Below, one piece after another: positions 62,663-64,000 of a DNA stretch of 64,000 nt (position 1 is its first letter; each line of letters begins with the position of its first letter). The stretch lies in NCBI GenBank assembly GCA_029863245.1, contig JAOTVV010000004.1, forward strand, positions 124,001 through 188,000, read 5' to 3'. Origin of the DNA: Gemmatimonadota bacterium (GTDB lineage Bacteria > Gemmatimonadota > Gemmatimonadetes > Gemmatimonadales > GWC2-71-9). The notes below the pieces were generated by a model. That model saw only the letters and a list, made by a program, of their open reading frames with translations, was not told where the DNA came from and made no database searches. The translations under genes were made by a program, and so were the position numbers.

Positions 62663-63151
62663 ATGACCGAACCCGACCTGACGCCCCGCCCCGTTTCGGC
62701 ATCCCACACGACCATGACCGAGCTCATGATGCCGCATATGGCCAACGTGCTCGGCAACGTGTTCGGCGGCGTGATTCTGTCGCTTGTCGATCGGGTGGCA
62801 GCGGTCGCCGCCATCAGGCATGCCGGTGGGCCATGCGTCACGGTGTCGGTCGACCAGGTGGACTTCAAGGAGCCGATCCACGTCGGCGAGTTGGTGGTTG
62901 CGAAAGCAAGCGTCAACTACGTGGGACGAACGTCCATGGAGGTGGGCGTGCACATTCACGCCGAAGACGTGCCTACCGGGAAGCAGCGGCACACCAACAC
63001 GTGCTATGTGACCTTCGTGGCGATCGACAAGGAGGGTCGTCCTCGTCGGGTGGCGTCCGTCGTACCCGAGTCCAGCGAGGAGCGGCGGCGCTACGCCGAG
63101 GCCGAGGCGCGGCGGGCGTCGCGTCGCCGGCATCTCGAGGGACGGCCATGA
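62663..63151 (+). CDS. hotdog acyl-CoA thioesterase (YciA/BFIT-like)
   Basis: A 162-residue protein: TMTELMMPHMANVLGNVFGGVILSLVDRVAAVAA has the Asn and Asp catalytic region of the hotdog thioesterase group (NVLGNVFGGxxLxxxD), then SVDQVDFKEPIHVGELV. It hydrolyses acyl-CoA. A basic tail follows. The patatin gene overlaps its stop by 4 bases (ATGA). Confidence 0.88.
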   Translation: MTEPDLTPRPVSASHTTMTELMMPHMANVLGNVFGGVILSLVDRVAAVAAIRHAGGPCVTVSVDQVDFKEPIHVGELVVAKASVNYVGRTSMEVGVHIHAEDVPTGKQRHTNTCYVTFVAIDKEGRPRRVASVVPESSEERRRYAEAEARRASRRRHLEGRP

Positions 63152-64000
63152 GTAGGACTGGAGTAGCCGTGGTGTTGAGTGGCGGCGGAGCGAAGGCCGC
63201 TGCGCACGTCGGGGCGATGAAGGCGCTCGACGAGCGTGGGGTGAAACCCGACCGATATGTCGCGACGTCGATGGGAGCCGTGGTCGCCGCGTGCTTCGCG
63301 AGCGGCATGCCGTACGAGGAGGTGCTCAAGCGCATGCTGCTGCTCTCCCGCCGCGATGTGGCGAGAATGTCGCCGTCCCTCGTGTTCGGTCCCTACGCAG
63401 ACAGTCTGCTTCGGCTCGGCGTACTGCGTCGTGGCATCGGGCAGCTCGTGACGGCCCGCCGATTCACGGAGCTGACCGTCCCGCTGACGGTGACTGCGGT
63501 CGATGTGGATACCGGAGATCTCGTGCTGTTCGGCGACGGGGGCGATGTGGAGGTTCCCCTCATCGACGCACTCACGGCGTCGTGTGCGCTTCCCGTGTTC
63601 TATCCGCCCCTGACGCTGCGGGGCCGACGGCTTGCCGACGGTGGTCTGCGGGCCGTCCTGCCGCTCGAGGTCGCGGCTTCGTTTGATCCGGGCGTGATGG
63701 TCGCGGTCCGTGTGGGTCCGTCGTTCGCGGCGGTGCCGTCGGAGGGGGGCGACTCGGGCCCGCCGCTTCTCCAGGCGCACAATCGGGCAATGCGCACCAT
63801 GATGGCGGCTCAGACCGATCGTGATATTGCGACCTGGGCCGACGGACCGATACCGCTCATCGTGATCGAGCCAAGGATCGAGCAGGCCGCCACCTTTGCC
63901 GTGCGCCGAGCGATCACGTACGTGGAAGACGGGTATCGGGCCGCTGCCGCAGCGTTGGAGCATTCGCCATATTCGACCCGGCTCACGGGCGAGGTATCGG
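63148..64000 (+). CDS. patatin-like phospholipase, 3' end outside window
   Basis: The 284 visible codons start with the oxyanion loop SGGGAKAAAHVG (residues 11-22), the nucleophile in ATSMGA (Ser41; the first Gly of GxSxG is Ala39), and the dyad Asp in DGG (Asp164). It resembles RssA-type patatins, which hydrolyse lipids. No signal peptide is seen. The frame stays open at the window edge. Confidence 0.88.
   Translation, partial: MSRTGVAVVLSGGGAKAAAHVGAMKALDERGVKPDRYVATSMGAVVAACFASGMPYEEVLKRMLLLSRRDVARMSPSLVFGPYADSLLRLGVLRRGIGQLVTARRFTELTVPLTVTAVDVDTGDLVLFGDGGDVEVPLIDALTASCALPVFYPPLTLRGRRLADGGLRAVLPLEVAASFDPGVMVAVRVGPSFAAVPSEGGDSGPPLLQAHNRAMRTMMAAQTDRDIATWADGPIPLIVIEPRIEQAATFAVRRAITYVEDGYRAAAAALEHSPYSTRLTGEVS

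Noticed and set aside
1-64000. tRNA, rRNA, CRISPR arrays, IS elements or prophage genes
   Set aside because: No cloverleaf-like, repeat-spacer or transposase/integrase sequence was noticed; without a search tool short RNAs may still have been missed.

Overview
The window is high-GC DNA with dense gene packing, many GTG starts, many 1-4 bp gene overlaps and no rRNA, tRNA, CRISPR array or transposase that I could see. Several secreted proteins carry signal peptides or lipoboxes, and there are outer-membrane proteins (an OmpA with thrombospondin-type-3 repeats, a porin, an Omp85-like barrel), so this is a diderm. Protein style and gene content suggest a Gemmatimonadota-like chromosome; that placement is an inference without a database search.

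Layout. 1-5 kb: a Ser/Thr kinase (cut by the window edge), a small unknown protein, Lon, and TetR and TrmB regulators, each preceded by a near-perfect operator palindrome. 5-14 kb: an unknown 371-residue protein, an M28-type exopeptidase with an altered active site, a secreted protein, a one-chain aconitase/isopropylmalate dehydratase, a DUF4015 putative glycosidase and the OmpA protein. 14-17 kb: a SelW-type selenoprotein gene that conventional ORF calling misses because of its in-frame TGA, then a DExH helicase. 17-23 kb: TetR, a PAS-Fis regulator, an outer-membrane barrel, a thioesterase, a lipoprotein, IspH and a membrane protein.

23-30 kb: a leftward mutagenesis operon: zinc-ribbon protein, radical SAM protein, ImuB, a DUF6504-like protein and DnaE2. 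Its start region holds a promoter-like pair and a GTTC-N7-GTTC direct repeat resembling the LexA box of Alphaproteobacteria. No imuA is seen; the radical SAM protein ends with a sliding-clamp-binding-like QLSLF motif. 30-38 kb: Na/Pi cotransporter and PhoU, a histidine-kinase-like protein without an ATPase domain, then an adenine DNA methyltransferase overlapping a SNF2-type helicase (a possible phage-defence pair), and a DUF402 protein.

38-50 kb: a class A beta-lactamase-like lipoprotein, then a membrane-rich leftward block (MscS channel, porin, TM-helix protein, second MscS), an S9 peptidase, two dicarboxylate/amino-acid symporters around a DUF2784 protein, and an acyl-CoA dehydrogenase. 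50-64 kb: an enoyl-reductase-like SDR, an alpha/beta hydrolase, a Nudix enzyme, a metal operon (DtxR-family repressor, two-domain multicopper oxidase, ZIP transporter with an extra N-terminal domain), a 3-hydroxyacyl-CoA dehydrogenase with a nucleoside hydrolase, a SnoaL/DUF72/TupA run, glutamine-dependent NAD synthase, a hotdog thioesterase and a patatin cut by the window end.

Most striking points: the selenoprotein W gene with a SECIS-like hairpin at the right distance, and the mutasome operon with its unusual partners.
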